Shown here one piece after another: positions 12,283-22,949 of a stretch of 64,000 nt of DNA (its first letter is position 1; the number at the start of each line of letters is the position of its first letter). Both the position numbers and the translations under genes were made by a program. The DNA is taken from positions 186,001-250,000 of the forward strand of contig JAJGOT010000497.1 in assembly GCA_022457155.1 (NCBI GenBank). Reading direction: 5' to 3'. Below the pieces are notes generated by a model. The model saw nothing but the letters and a program-made list of their open reading frames with translations. It did no database searches and was not told the origin of the DNA. This DNA comes from Cladopsammia gracilis. Lineage: Eukaryota > Cnidaria > Anthozoa > Scleractinia > Dendrophylliidae.

Positions 12283-14540
12283 TAACAAAATCGGAGGTTC
12301 TGCATAACACAATTTGAAACGTAATTTTTGCGGAGATCACCCCTCAGTACGTCTCGTACAACCCTCGTTTTTTGCTAATGTTCACGTTAGGTATATATAA
12401 CACAAAAAAGAATCAATGGCTTGCTTGTGGTACAGCCTTCATTTATGAACAATCAATAGTAATAACGTGGTTTGCAGGAACAATAACTGAAGAAAGGAGT
12501 AACTCTTCTCCATGTCGGACATCTTCTACGTTCGCGCATGAGTATAGGCTACTTGGAGCCTCTTGTTCTTCTACACCGACGCTTATACGACGGTTATACG
12601 TGTATTTTAGAAAGTGAAATTTGGAATCATTGTCTCGAACTTTGACTGTGGCCGCTCTGGGAGCAAAAGGGTTTGTTCGCAGTGCCGCAAATCCGCACAT
12701 TGTGTATGGTCATTAACTCGTGAATGCCTGAAAGCATTCATGGCGAGATATACTGAGCAGTTAGGGCAAATTTCCCTCTGTCGGCCGGTGGGTGGGTGGG
12801 TCGGTCGGGCTCATCAATGCAGGCTGTAAGCTTTTCTTGTAAATTCCACTGACCATGTAGTGCATATCACAAGTCGGCCTTTATTCATTCCAAGGGCAGA
12901 GAAACATATTAAGAGAATACTCGACCGCCGAAAAAGAGGACATGGTGAAAGCGATGCACTTACTCTTTCATGTTTGGAGTCCTTCAATATTCAAGGCACA
13001 AGCTCTTGAAAATTAACACTAATCTGCGAACTTCAAATGGATTTTTCAAATGAAGACTTAGGTAAATGCTACGACACTTTAAATGTTGATTTTAAATGTG
13101 TGAAGTTTCGCCACGTAATCTCTACGTTTATCTTTAATTGTGATTATATGCGGCAATTGTGTGCCTGAATGTGATTTTTTGTTACCTGGTAATTAAGTTA
13201 ATAAGTGGCCTTATAAAATTATTCCGGCTGGGATATCTTACTCGATTTTCTGGCCGTCTTTCATCAAAAGAGAAGCCGATGGAGAACGGAAGTAGTCAAT
13301 GGCCTATGCTCCACCTGGAGCTAAGGGCAATCCAATCCATTTCATCAATTAACAATATATGCTGTGTTAATACACAAATGCAAGGCAACGCTCATGAGAT
13401 CATTGCCGGCCGGGTACAAGATGAGTTGCAAAATACATATTACCAACACGCTGGCATACCTGGTAAGCAAAAATTTTGTCGTTCATCTGTGGCTCGTAAT
13501 GCAACCTTTTTCGACCTGCAACGAGGCTTTGTTACACACGCGATGTCTTTCGCATGGATATAAATAATATATATATAGATAGGCTGAGCCTAACAGCGTA
13601 GCGCTTTGAACAAGCTTATAAACTAAGGTGAAACTTAACTAAGGTGAAAGGTCGGAAGCACAAGAATTAAGATTGACGACCGGGCTATTTTTCAATTTTA
13701 GCAATTCTCAAAAACAGTAAGGTTATTACCCGACCGTCTGCACAGTACATTTAGACCGTACAAAAGTTCACAAAAACAACTTTTTCTCTGTCTAGAATAA
13801 CTATTACGACTATTTCCCGAATAAAATACAGTTGTTGCTTGCCAAAAAATGCCCGAGAAACTGATTTGGAAATCAAAGATGCAAAAATACTCAAACATCA
13901 TTTGCATAAGGCGACGCGAGTATAAAATCTAAGTCTTGTCTTGTTTACATAAAATCGCTTTTCAATCTATGTAATGAATGAACAAACACATAAAAATGGA
14001 CAACACAATCTTCTTTCGAAAAATTTTATTGAAATCTCTATTAGTTTATGTTTAAAAGCAAAACGCGTACGTTTATAGCGCATCGAGGCCGAGCCGTGTC
14101 TTCGATGAAATTCAGGAAATTAATACAACGGAATTAAACTACACGTTTATAAACAATTCTTCAAAACTAACGAGAACACAAATAAAAGGTCAATCACAAA
14201 TTGATATCAAGATAAATTCCCATCGAAAAATGTAATTTGTTTTACCTTTAAGTCCGTCGCTTGCTTGAAAATTCTTTAAATCTCCACGTTGGTTCTGAAA
14301 TCTGTAATAAAAACAAACATCTCCCGCATTGATATAAACGTATGAAGGTCCTCGAAGCAAGATTTTATCCCTTAAAGCTCTTCTTTTTCCACTAAAGTGG
14401 CTTCTGAGTATCCCTGTCTTGAGTAGCAAACCGCAAAAAAATGCAGGGAAATAACGACTTTACTGCTCCACTAAACACTGCGAAAGATCCAACTTTTAAA
14501 GTATTTACCGAGCTGACGACTGTGTAGCCGCGCGTGTGGC

Positions 14541-14546
14541 GTACGG
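14541..14546. repeat. Target-site duplication, left (GTACGG)
   Basis: GTACGG directly precedes the left terminus and recurs directly after the right terminus at 48868-48873. Six-base duplications are the hallmark of Maverick/Polinton integration by an RVE integrase. Confidence 0.92.
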
Positions 14547-15053
14547 AGTAGGTAGAAAAGGATGATTCTGCACCAAAAGCCAAAAACCCAAAGCCCCCTG
14601 CCCTAAGAAATTCCGAGAAAACTCGAAAAACAACTTCCCCACCGCTAAATTTACCGCTCAAAATCATAAAAAAATTAACTACCGCTAAAATTTAGCGGAA
14701 ATTGATTTTTTCAAATGAAAATCAAATGAAAATAACATCAATTATCGTTAAAAAAATTAGCGGGTCTTAGAAAACCACACAAATGACACAAAAAGTGTTA
14801 TTTCATTCCCTTGAAATTTAGCGGGTCTCAAAAATGACACTTTTGTGTGTTATTTTATTATCCCTGAAAATTAACTAGAGCTAGTCTTTGCTGGCGCCTC
14901 GTTGCTAGCTTTGCGTTATTTGAATTCACTGAGTCGGCCGTGGTTAGTTCTAAGGGGTTCGCTTTCTATGAGTTTACTCCTGGATTTTTTATTGCAGGGG
15001 GCTTTGGGTTTTTGGCTTTTAGCGCAGAATCATCCTTTTCTATCTACTGCTGA
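14547..15053. repeat. Polinton terminal inverted repeat, left
   Basis: The 507 bp match the right repeat (48361-48867) in inverse orientation with few differences. The outermost 55 bp, starting AGTAGGTAGAAAAGG, reappear inverted at the inner side (about 14995-15049, ending CTACT). Each terminal repeat is therefore itself bounded by inverted ends. Confidence 0.92.
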
Positions 15054-15243
15054 TGGGGGGAAGGATGAAATGAAAAATTATTATTTTCCCCCGCGTGAGA
15101 CATGTTTATTTTCAAAATTGGTTTTTATGTTGAATGTTTAAACAGCTTTGGTTTTAATTTTATGCAAGACGGGATTTAATTGATTTTTGTCGCTAGGAGT
15201 ATGAAACCATGGATACAATCTTTAACCAATCATATCGTTACAT

Positions 15244-15300
15244 GAAATTTTTCACAAACGTGTAATTTTCATGAAACACAGCCAGTTTGTGAAAAATTTC
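15244..15300. repeat. Stem-loop upstream of polymerase A
   Basis: GAAATTTTTCACAAAC at 15244-15259 pairs perfectly with 15285-15300 (16 bp) across a 25-base loop, 47 bases before the polymerase start. It could be a regulatory or replication structure; the function is unknown. Confidence 0.7.
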
Positions 15301-15346
15301 GCGATAGCTTAAAATAAATAAAATTATTTTATTTTTCCATTTAAAA

Positions 15347-18300
15347 ATGGAACATTTGAAAGTAAAGGAACTAAGACAAATTGCCAGAGAAAGAAATATC
15401 CCCGGCCGCTCTCGCGTCAGAACAAAATCTGATTTAATACGTTTAATTAATACATCTCCCAATATTATTGATTCACCAACGCCGCCTATAGAAACCGAAA
15501 CTCAACCGCCTCCACGGCCTCCTCCTCCGCAGCCTCCAATATTGGAAACAATTCAAAATACTTTCCTTTCATGGTGGAATTGGTTAAAGGCCGCACCTCA
15601 AACTATTACGAGAAAAGCTTCAAATATGATCACGGATTTTCAACGCAAAGTTACCAGTTTATATAAACAACAAATAGGAGTTCGCGAAAGCATTTCAGCG
15701 TTAGAAAAGTTTGCTCGTCAATTCATCTTTGAAGGCGTGAAAGGACTGTCCCCCAGAGATTATTTTCAGCAAGTTTCTGATAAACTTCGGCATATTCTCA
15801 AGGCTAATCGAGGCACTAAAATCAAACTGATTCTATCTTGCCGAATAGAACGCCAGAATTTACAAACTGGCGAAATAATTGAGATCGATGCTCCGTTTCA
15901 TTCGGAAATAGAAATAAATCTCGCAGCGACTGATCTCATCGCCCTTTTAAATCAAATGATAGATACTATCCTTGAACGTATTGCCACGTTCCAAATGAGA
16001 GGCTCGAATTGGCAGTTTGATTTTGTAAATCATTTGGAATTGCATTTAGTTGAATTCCAACCTCTCGGTGGAAGTACTTACGTGCCCCTTCCTCCATTCC
16101 TTGCCAAGAAGAAAGCGCTCACCAACATGCGGAATCTTGATCAGCAATGTTTTAAATGGGCCGTCACTCGAGCTCTCAATCCATGCGAAACTCATCCGGA
16201 AAGAATTACATCTCGGCTCAGAGCTCAAGCTGAACAACTCAACTGGTCGGGAATTGTTTTCCCGACATCTCTGAAGGAGATAGATCATTTTGAAAGACTG
16301 AATCCAGACATTGCCGTGAATGTTCTCGGCTACGAATCAATCGTTCATCCTCTGCGTATTTCGAAATATAAACGCAGGCGTCATGTGACTCTGTTGTTGT
16401 TTGAGAAAGACGGGATTTAGCATTATACCGTTGTCAACAGCCTAAGTCGCCTTCTCTCGGCGCAAGTTAATCGTCACGCTAATCGCAAATATTTTTGCCT
16501 TCACTGTCTAAATCACTTTTATGATGAAAGATCCCTTGCGAAACATGAAGAATTATGTTGCAGCAATGAAGCGATAAAGATAGAAATGCCTCAAAAAGGC
16601 GAGATTTTGAAATTTAAACATCACAATAGGAGCATCAAAGTTCCATTTGTTATTTATGCCGATTTTGAAGCCTGCAATGAACCGATCAGCGGTTGTTCCC
16701 CAGGAAACGATCTCAGCTTCACAAATACGTTTCAGCGTCACAGGCCTTGTGGCTTTTGTTTCAAAGTCGTTCCCTCTGAGGATAAATATTTGACTATGCC
16801 TCCAATTCTTTTCCGGGCACATAAACAGAGTGATGACGGTACTGCCGTTGGCGGTACCGATGATATTGCGCAGATATTTGTCGATAAGCTTGTTGACGCC
16901 GTCAAATTTATTCACAAGAAATTCGACCGGCGCAAGAAGATGATTTTCGCCGCGGAAGATAAGAAAGAATATGATAAAGCCACAGTTTGTTGGATATGCA
17001 AAGGAGAATTTGATGATTTTGAGCCCGACAAGGTGCGCGATCATTGTCATTTCACAGGAAAATATCGTGGCGCAGCGCATAAGATTTGTAATCTACAATA
17101 CAGAATACCAAAGTTCACTCCAATCGTCTTTCATAATCTTGCGGGATACGATGCCCATCTCTTTGTGAAAAATCTTGGCAAAATACCTGGAGATATTAAA
17201 TGTATACCTAATAATGAGGAAAAATATATATCGTTCTCAAAGACGATCCAGATTGGAGAATATACTAACAAAGATGGTTTAAAAGTCCCCATCACTCATG
17301 AACTGAGATTCATCGATTCAATGAAATTCATGGCTTCTTCTCTTGAGAATCTAGCAAATAATTTAAAAAAGTCAGGCCTTGACAAACTGAAACAAACAAA
17401 CAAAGAATTTGGAGACAAAGCTGAGCTCCTTTCCAGAAAAGGAGTCTATCCATACGATTATATGGATTCTATCGAAAGATTCAAAGAAACAAAACTACCG
17501 CCTAAAGACGCATTCTATTCTCTGATTAATGAATCAAGCATCTCCGATGAAGACTATCAACACGCCCAAAATGTTTGGGATGAAATGAATATAAACAACT
17601 TAGGAGAATATCATGATTTATATTTGAAAACAGATGTAATGCTCCTTGCGGATGTTTTCGAAGAATTCCGCAATGTCTGTATGGAGAATTATCAACTGGA
17701 TCCAGCGTGGTATTATACCGCCCCTGGCCTTTCTTTTGATGCGGGTCTCAAGAAATCAGGGGCACAGCTCAGTTTGCTGAATGATCCAGATATGCTCCTG
17801 TTCTTCGAGAAAGGAATCCGTGGCGGCATTTCAATGATCTCAAATCGCCACGGCAAAGCAAACAATCATTATATGGGCGACCAATAGGACCCAACGAAAC
17901 TATCTAAATACATTCTCTATCTCGATGCCAACTCCCTATATTCTTGGGCGATGACCCAACCACTTCCAACGGGAAACTTTCGCTGGATGAAAGGCTTCAG
18001 AAGATGGGATAGAACTCCCTGTGTCCTTGAGGTTGATTTGGAATATCCCAAAGAACTTCATGATTTGCATAATGATTATCCCTTTGCCCCCGAGAGAATA
18101 ATTTGCGACAACAATGTTGAGAAATTAATCCCCAATCTGCGAGATAAGAAACACATCATTATGCATCACAGAGCACTGAAACAAGCCTTGAAACATGGAT
18201 TAAAATTAACTAAGATCCACAGGGGAATATCATTCACTGAAGAACCATGGCTGAAATCATATATCCAACTCAATATACAGCTCCGTCAAGCAGGGAAGAA

Positions 18301-19111
18301 TGACTTCGAGAAAGACTTTTTCAAGCTCATGAATAACGCAATATTCGGCAAAACAATGGAAAATATCCGCAAGAGAGTTGATATTAGACTTGTCAATGAA
18401 AGAAAGATTGCGGAAAAGCTTGAGGCTAAACCCACCTATCAACACCATACAATCTTTGATGAGAATCTCATCGCTGTTCATATGAAGCGGAAGAAAATGT
18501 TATTCAACAAACCAATTCCCTGCGGAATGTCAATTCTTGAAATATCAAAGGAACTTATGTTCAGATTTCACTATGAATATATGAAGCCCAAATACGGGGA
18601 GAAAGCCAAGCTGTTGTTCACAGATATTGATTCGTTGTGCTATGAAATAGAAACTGAAGACGTCTATCAGGATGTCAAACCAGATGTGAAGGAGATGTTT
18701 GACACATCTAACTATCCCCCGGATCATCCCTCGGGAATGCCAATCATGAACAAGAAAGTGAACGGTCTCATGAAAGATGAAGCTGGGGGAAAGATAATAG
18801 AAGAGTTTGTTGGATTGCGAGCAAAGTTATATAGTTGTCAGTTACTTGATGACAGTGGCGTCCGCAAATGCAAGGGAGTGAAAAAACAAACCATAAAGAA
18901 ACATATCACCCATGAGGACTTCAAAGAATGTCTTCTCAGCGGGAAACCAGCCATGGGAACTATGAATCTCATCCGCAGCCATCAACATGAGATGTTCTCA
19001 GAAACAGTCAACAAAACAGCCTTATCTGCGGATGATGACAAGCGTTTCATTCTGCCGGATAAGATTAGCACTCTTGCTTGGGGACATTGGAGGATTACCA
19101 ACCAAAATTAA
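15347..19111 (+). pseudogene. Polinton family B DNA polymerase A, two amber stops
   Basis: One continuous frame of 1,255 codons is broken only by TAG at 16418-16420 (codon 358) and TAG at 17885-17887 (codon 847). In order: a SAP-like N-terminus (residues 1-36), a proline run, a C2H2-like finger near 384-404 (CLHC...H...C), exonuclease motif I YADFEA near 439, a Cys/His cluster CWICKG...DHCHFTGKYRG near 547-580, exonuclease II FHNLAGYDAH near 595, exonuclease III YLKTD near 759, palm motif A YLDANSLY near 859, motif B KLMNNAIFGKTMEN near 992 and motif C FTDIDS near 1089. The order and the separated A-B-C motifs identify the protein-primed PolB of Polintons, which would copy the linear genome. 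All catalytic motifs survive, so the decay looks recent. More GC-rich than polymerase B at 33401. Confidence 0.92.
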
Positions 19112-19138
19112 GCTATTAAATCATTCATTTAATAGCTT
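19110..19138. terminator. 12-bp hairpin between convergent genes
   Basis: AAGCTATTAAAT, a 5-base loop, then ATTTAATAGCTT. It overlaps the last bases of polymerase A and abuts the stop of the minus-strand gene at 19138, so it sits exactly where both transcripts would end. Confidence 0.7.
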
Positions 19139-19746
19139 CAATAATCATCTTTCTGGAGCCACTTGATATCCCACCTTTCTTCATCATCCTTTTCATTATA
19201 AATCTCCAATATTTTCAGTCGATTTTCAACTATCCTGTTCAATCCTTCCTTACCTATTTCTTCAGTATAATTACCAAATCTTTTACTCCAGTCTTTCATA
19301 TTGGCAATGGCAGCTATTTCTCCATTTGATTGATTTGACAATATGACTTTGGTATCAATAAATAGGGAAGGGTTCTCATCAGGCTTTAACTCATGATAAC
19401 CCTTTTCAAACTCCTCTATTTGTTCTGGGGTTGTTTTAAATTTGGGTTTTGGTTGTGATGGCTTTGCCGCCAATCTCCGTCTCTGGGGGCCACTTCTGAG
19501 TTTTTTTTGACATTGTTCTAATTTTGCCTTGGTAACTCTAAGGGATTTTTCAACAGCGAGTGAAACTTTATCGCGTATTTCAATTTTAAACTGTTTCCCA
19601 TCACTTCGGCGCCTGAATTTGAGTTTTCCCGTTTGCAAAGCATGGGGAATAGTCTTTTTATCGACTTTCAAAGCGCGAGAAGCAGCAGATACAGATGGAA
19701 ATACTTGTTCAAAATCATCGGAAGTTATTTTAATTGAAACCACCAT
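19138..19746 (-). CDS. Putative helix-turn-helix DNA-binding protein
   Basis: About 200 residues, read from the ATG at 19746 (an upstream ATG at 19761 adds five residues). Residues 1-55 contain FEQVFPSVSAASRALKVDKK followed by a basic RRRSDGKQFKIEI stretch. The pattern 'S-x-x-x-A-x-x-ALxV(D/S)xxTI' followed by a Gly/Lys-rich strand resembles the small NUMOD1/AP2-like DNA-binding repeats of viral proteins. A lysine/arginine-rich middle is followed by an acidic C-terminal half ending ERWDIKWLQKDDY. It is convergent with polymerase A and divergent from the ssDNA-binding-like gene at 20168. I do not recognise a named family for the whole protein; a transcription regulator is only an inference. 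Confidence 0.6.
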   Translation of the reverse strand: MVVSIKITSDDFEQVFPSVSAASRALKVDKKTIPHALQTGKLKFRRRSDGKQFKIEIRDKVSLAVEKSLRVTKAKLEQCQKKLRSGPQRRRLAAKPSQPKPKFKTTPEQIEEFEKGYHELKPDENPSLFIDTKVILSNQSNGEIAAIANMKDWSKRFGNYTEEIGKEGLNRIVENRLKILEIYNEKDDEERWDIKWLQKDDY

Positions 19747-19771
19747 TTTCAATGCTGTCAAAAATAGGATT

Positions 19772-20097
19772 ATTTTACGGGTAAAAAGGACTATTATGGA
19801 AAGAATATCTCAATATATTCAGTTTTTTCAAAGAGAAGATAAATGAAAATATATTGACATTGTTCTCAGAATAGAAATAGAATATCTTGCTATATTCTTC
19901 ATTTACCCTCCTTTTACCCGCAAAATAGGGATTATCATCAGCATTATTTCGCGGGTAAAAAGACCATTATTCAATAATATATCAATATATTCTATTTCTC
20001 TCAGGAAAAGATTCAGACAATGAAACATGTTGTCTTCGCATAATAGAAATAGAATTATTTCAATATTCTTCATTTACCCTCTTTTTACCCGTAAAAT
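19772..20097. promoter_or_regulatory. Repeated TTTTACCCG motifs in divergent intergenic region
   Basis: The motif ATTTTACGGGTAAAAAGG occurs at 19772, as the inverse CCTTTTACCCGCAAAAT near 19910-19926, again forward at 19945-19962 and inverse at 20081-20097. Sites two and four lie in a 60-bp direct repeat (about 19872-19930 and 20042-20101) that also contains AATAGAAATAGAAT. The two inverted pairs lie between two divergent genes, as operator or promoter sites would. Confidence 0.6.
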
Positions 20098-20167
20098 GGG
20101 GAATAAACTTGAACATTGGAAGCTAGTCACATTAATCCCAAAAAATATTATTTTTTCTCTATTTAAA

Positions 20168-20836
20168 ATGATAACCAAGTTTAATTATGATATCCAGCAG
20201 ATCCAGCTCTGAGAACCAGAAACAAAGAAATCAGGGCAGTTTTCATTCACCGTTCTCCCAATTCAATATGAGGACAACAAGCCACTTGATATTTTTCTCG
20301 AACGCCGAATGAAAATATGGGAACACAAGACTGATGAAAAAGGTCCTGGACCTTTCAAATCAAATTATTCCCTGGGTTTCACTCTCGATGAAAAATCTCA
20401 GCAAATGTTCGAAGAAATGCAAACCAAGATTCAGCAACTAACCAAAGCACTCAAGAAAGTAAATCCCAAACTCAGACTTCAACCAGATTCTTTGCAGATT
20501 GTGAAAGATGATCAGAGTTCCCAGAAGAAAATCTATGCTAAACTCTATGTTAACAAAGATGGTCGAATCAATTGCCCATTTTCCAAAGAAATAGCCGAAA
20601 AAACAAAAACCAAATTCAATCCACATGACTATATAGGAATCCCTCTAGACGGCCTGCTTGTAGTTAGATTGCGCCAAGTATTTCTAGGTAATATCTCCTC
20701 TATCTCTGTTGTAGTTAAAGAAGTTCTTGTGAAAGAAATAGTTCAGCCTCAGAGTTATTTCGATGAGTACAACGAAGCCGAGGATGAGGGTCTTGTAGTT
20801 GACGACACTAATGATCTTTCTTGCTGCGGAAATTAA
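20168..20836 (+). pseudogene. Putative ssDNA-binding protein (DUF5871/CP312R-like), one early stop
   Basis: The ATG at 20168 opens the frame. A TGA at 20210-20212 (codon 15) interrupts it, but the same frame continues open to 20836. Directly after the stop the pattern 'EP-x-KKSGxF...LPIQYED-KPL' is followed by KSNYSLGFTLDEKSQQMF. That layout (short strand, Pro-Ile-x-Tyr, then a 'YSLxFxL' strand) resembles the DUF5871 proteins of large DNA viruses, related to the ssDNA-binding CP312R group. The C-terminal half contains DYIGIPLDGLLVVRLRQVFL and an acidic tail. It would coat single strands during strand-displacement replication. Family assignment is from pattern memory only. Confidence 0.5.
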
Positions 20837-20843
20837 ATGAAGA

Positions 20844-20871
20844 AATTATTAAAGGACAACCTTTAATAATT
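20844..20871. terminator. 12-bp hairpin between convergent genes
   Basis: AATTATTAAAGG, a 4-base loop, then CCTTTAATAATT. It lies between the end of the gene at 20168 (stop 20836) and the stop of the minus-strand gene ending at 20871. This is the second convergent pair in the element with such a hairpin. Confidence 0.7.
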
Positions 20872-21077
20872 CAATTCTCATCTGAAGATTCACAAGTTGG
20901 GCACTCTGTTTCAGAATCTTCCCAAACCATAACTGGGTTTTCTGGCGTCCAATCTGGATCTGCTTCAACATCATCTTCTGGTTCCCAATCTGAATCCAAT
21001 TCATTTTGCAGGTTTTCGTCTTGAGAATCGTACCACTGACCACCTTGGTGGTCAGGCCATGTTTTTGAATCACTCAT
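20871..21077 (-). CDS. Small acidic protein, unknown function
   Basis: A 68-residue protein rich in Asp, Glu and Trp (MSDSKTWPDHQGGQWYDSQD start), ending with TECPTCESSDEN, a CxxC knuckle. Its ATG overlaps the stop of the membrane-hairpin gene by four bases (21074-21077), a tight operon-like arrangement. No family recognised. Conservation elsewhere would be needed to prove that it is real, but the clean frame, overlap and terminal hairpin support it. Confidence 0.5.
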   Translation of the reverse strand: MSDSKTWPDHQGGQWYDSQDENLQNELDSDWEPEDDVEADPDWTPENPVMVWEDSETECPTCESSDEN

Positions 21078-22549
21078 TTTAAAGATGTTTCATAATCTTT
21101 TTGATACTTTTCTAGATTCAAACACAGATCTGCTATAATCCCATCGACAACTTTCATTTCTCTGATGAATTCTTGCGAATCAAAAAAGTCACCTCGGAGA
21201 TATGATCTCAATTCAGTCAAAACATTTTCATACTTTGTCATTGCGAATTGACTTATTTCTATCTTTCTTCTAAAGTTTTTCATTTCCTGAAATGTCTTCA
21301 GGAATAACCCAGCACCATTAATAACCCCAAGAATATATAGATTACTTCATGGGCAGTGCGCGCGTACGGCGTTTACGCACGAGTTGGTGATGTATCAGAA
21401 ATCGAACGAGTGAGCGCAGCGAACGAGTGAGATTTCTGATACAAACCAACGAGTGCGTAAATGCCGTACAAAGCACTGCCCATGCTGTAATTTGTTTATT
21501 TTATACATACTGAGATTTTATGCCAAGGTATGTTTTATTTATTTTTGTCTCGAAAATAAACAGCTCTGGAATAAATTACTTTGACCGGCAGAGTCTCAAA
21601 CAATCAAGTAGTGAGAATACAGTAAGCTTAATAATTAAAAATTGTACAGAATCGATCGGAAATCATAAAGAATGTTCACCTCCTCGTCGCTTGAAGCTTC
21701 GCTGCATTTGGTTTGTTTCCTTTGCCTTTTTTTTTCAGTTGTTTTCTTCGAGCTTCCAGACATTTTCTTGCTTTTTCAAACGCTTTGTCTTCAATAATGC
21801 TCACAGGGTATTTACTTTCTTTCAAATGTCGGTTGAAACTCGAAATCAATCCTCGAAGGCTTGAAGGCTCGTAGTCTTTGCCGTCTTTTCTTTTAACACT
21901 TAAAATAAATTCGCATACGTACTTGTTGAGTTTCTAATTGTTGTTGTTTCGCTCTTCTCTTTTAAGAATACGGTTAGTAGATTAACATCTCTTCGCGTTT
22001 TCGCTCGAGTGTTTTGTTTTCCTGCTCTTGAATGTATTCTTCAATTGGTTTGTCCAAGGACATAAATCGGAACTTTCAGTCATCTCTTGAGTTTTGAATA
22101 AAGAATTAAAAGTTCAAGCAAATATTTTTGTGAATGAAAACGCTAGCGCCAGCGACAGTACAAGCGCCTTTGAAAATATTAATTTGTTTTGACAGGTGCT
22201 TTGTGATTGGACGAAACGCTTTTCTCACGTGTGAGAAAGTCGTTTCGCCATTCTGATTGGCTGCGAAAATTCCCGAACGGGGTTTTCACGCGCGAAATTC
22301 TATCAGAAAATCTCAGTATGTATAAAATAAAATAGGATTCAATGTAACTCCTCCTACAATCGTTCCTGTAACAACTAAAAGAGTAGAACTTAGTGTTAAT
22401 CCCAAATTCATTTTCTTATATTTTCTTTGTGCTTTTCGGCAGCACCAGCATTTTTTATGATAGAAAGCGAAGAGCTGTTTCAATTCTTCAACTTTCTCCT
22501 CAGAAAGGGTTGGATCAATATGATTGAAATTAAATAAACTATCTTGCAT
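21074..22549 (-). pseudogene. Membrane-hairpin protein split by a MITE
   Basis: The N-terminal piece (22549 to about 22332) has a charged helix, a CWCCR cluster and a hydrophobic stretch LGLTLSSTLLVVTGTIVGGV. The coding sense is then interrupted by about 985 bp of MITE sequence and resumes at 21346 with SNLYILGVINGAGLFLKTF, a second hydrophobic segment, then a charged helical tail to 21074. Two closely spaced membrane segments with a coiled tail suggest a small membrane protein; in virions of this type such proteins sit in or near an internal membrane or act in entry, but that is speculation. Family not recognised. Confidence 0.6.
21347..22331. mobile_element. Composite MITE insertion in the membrane-hairpin gene
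   Basis: A perfect 25-bp inverted repeat containing TTTATTTTATACATACTGAG lies at 21495-21519 and 22307-22331. Next to it, 21341-21491 is a second long palindrome, CATGGGCAGTGCG...GCACTGCCCATG, whose arms contain CGAACGAGTGAG. The two may be a nested pair or one composite element. There is no transposase frame. Other inverted motifs (GAAACGCTTTTCTCACG near 22214) lie inside. Confidence 0.78.
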
Positions 22550-22649
22550 TTTTATGACAGGAAAAAAGTTTCTTCAGGGTTTCTATGAACGATAGAATCT
22601 GTTCCTTTATTTCTTTCAGTTTTTGTGTGTCTATCTTGAACTCAAACAT
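22539..22649 (-). CDS. 36-residue microprotein, copy 1
   Basis: ATG at 22649, stop at 22539; starts MFEFKIDTQKLKEIKEQILS and ends in a Cys-containing basic tail. It resembles the next entry in start, length and the KKLKEI helix, so the two are tandem duplicates. The last 11 bases overlap the start of the membrane-hairpin gene. Function unknown; an amphipathic helix is likely. Confidence 0.5.
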   Translation of the reverse strand: MFEFKIDTQKLKEIKEQILSFIETLKKLFSCHKNAR

Positions 22650-22664
22650 TTTAGTTGGGGAAAT

Positions 22665-22684
22665 CAAACCGCCGGGGCGGTTTG
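22665..22684. repeat. GC-rich hairpin CAAACCGCC/GGCGGTTTG, copy 1
   Basis: A 9-bp stem with a 2-base loop in an otherwise AT-rich stretch, part of the local tandem duplication. Confidence 0.6.
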
Positions 22685-22783
22685 TAATCAAATTTCAAAT
22701 AAAAGACTTAATGTATATTTTGTGCTGTTTCCCAAATTTCGTTTTTTAGCTAAACTTATCATTCAGATCAATATGATTGAAAT

Positions 22784-22803
22784 CAAACCGCCACGGCGGT
22801 TTG
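22784..22803. terminator. GC-rich hairpin CAAACCGCC/GGCGGTTTG, copy 2
   Basis: Same stem as at 22665, placed directly behind the stop of the second microprotein (22807, minus strand), where a 3'-end signal would be expected. Confidence 0.55.
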
Positions 22804-22806
22804 TAA

Positions 22807-22914
22807 TTAAGTGGGTGATTTTGCATTTTTAAAGCAGGAACAAAGTTTCAATCTCTTCATTGTTTGTATAATTTCTTTCAGTTTTTTAGAATTTATTTTT
22901 ATTTCAAAGGCCAT
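22807..22914 (-). CDS. 35-residue microprotein, copy 2
   Basis: ATG at 22914, stop at 22807; starts MAFEIKINSKKLKEIIQTMK. It shares the start, the KLKEI helix and a Cys/Phe-Lys-Asn-Ala tail with the copy at 22539-22649. Behind it lies a truncated duplicate of the membrane-hairpin gene's 5' end (FNHID-encoding), so a segment of roughly 250 bp was duplicated in tandem. Confidence 0.5.
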   Translation of the reverse strand: MAFEIKINSKKLKEIIQTMKRLKLCSCFKNAKSPT

Positions 22915-22949
22915 TTTATTTGGGGAAATTAAATTTCAAACGCTACGGC

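Larger units (their letters stand above)
11006..14540. other. Flank with MITEs; no gene recognised
   Basis: Besides the two MITEs, the stretch holds low-complexity AT, a (GGTG)n-like patch near 12790 and short frames without family signatures. I cannot support a gene here. Confidence 0.5.

Noticed and set aside
13159..13563. 134-codon frame in the left flank
   Set aside because: No family signature, odd composition, no splice context; cannot be supported as a gene.
16418..17887. Alternative genetic code with TAG as sense
   Set aside because: All other genes in the element end with TAA, TAG or TGA as ordinary stops, and host exons use the standard code.
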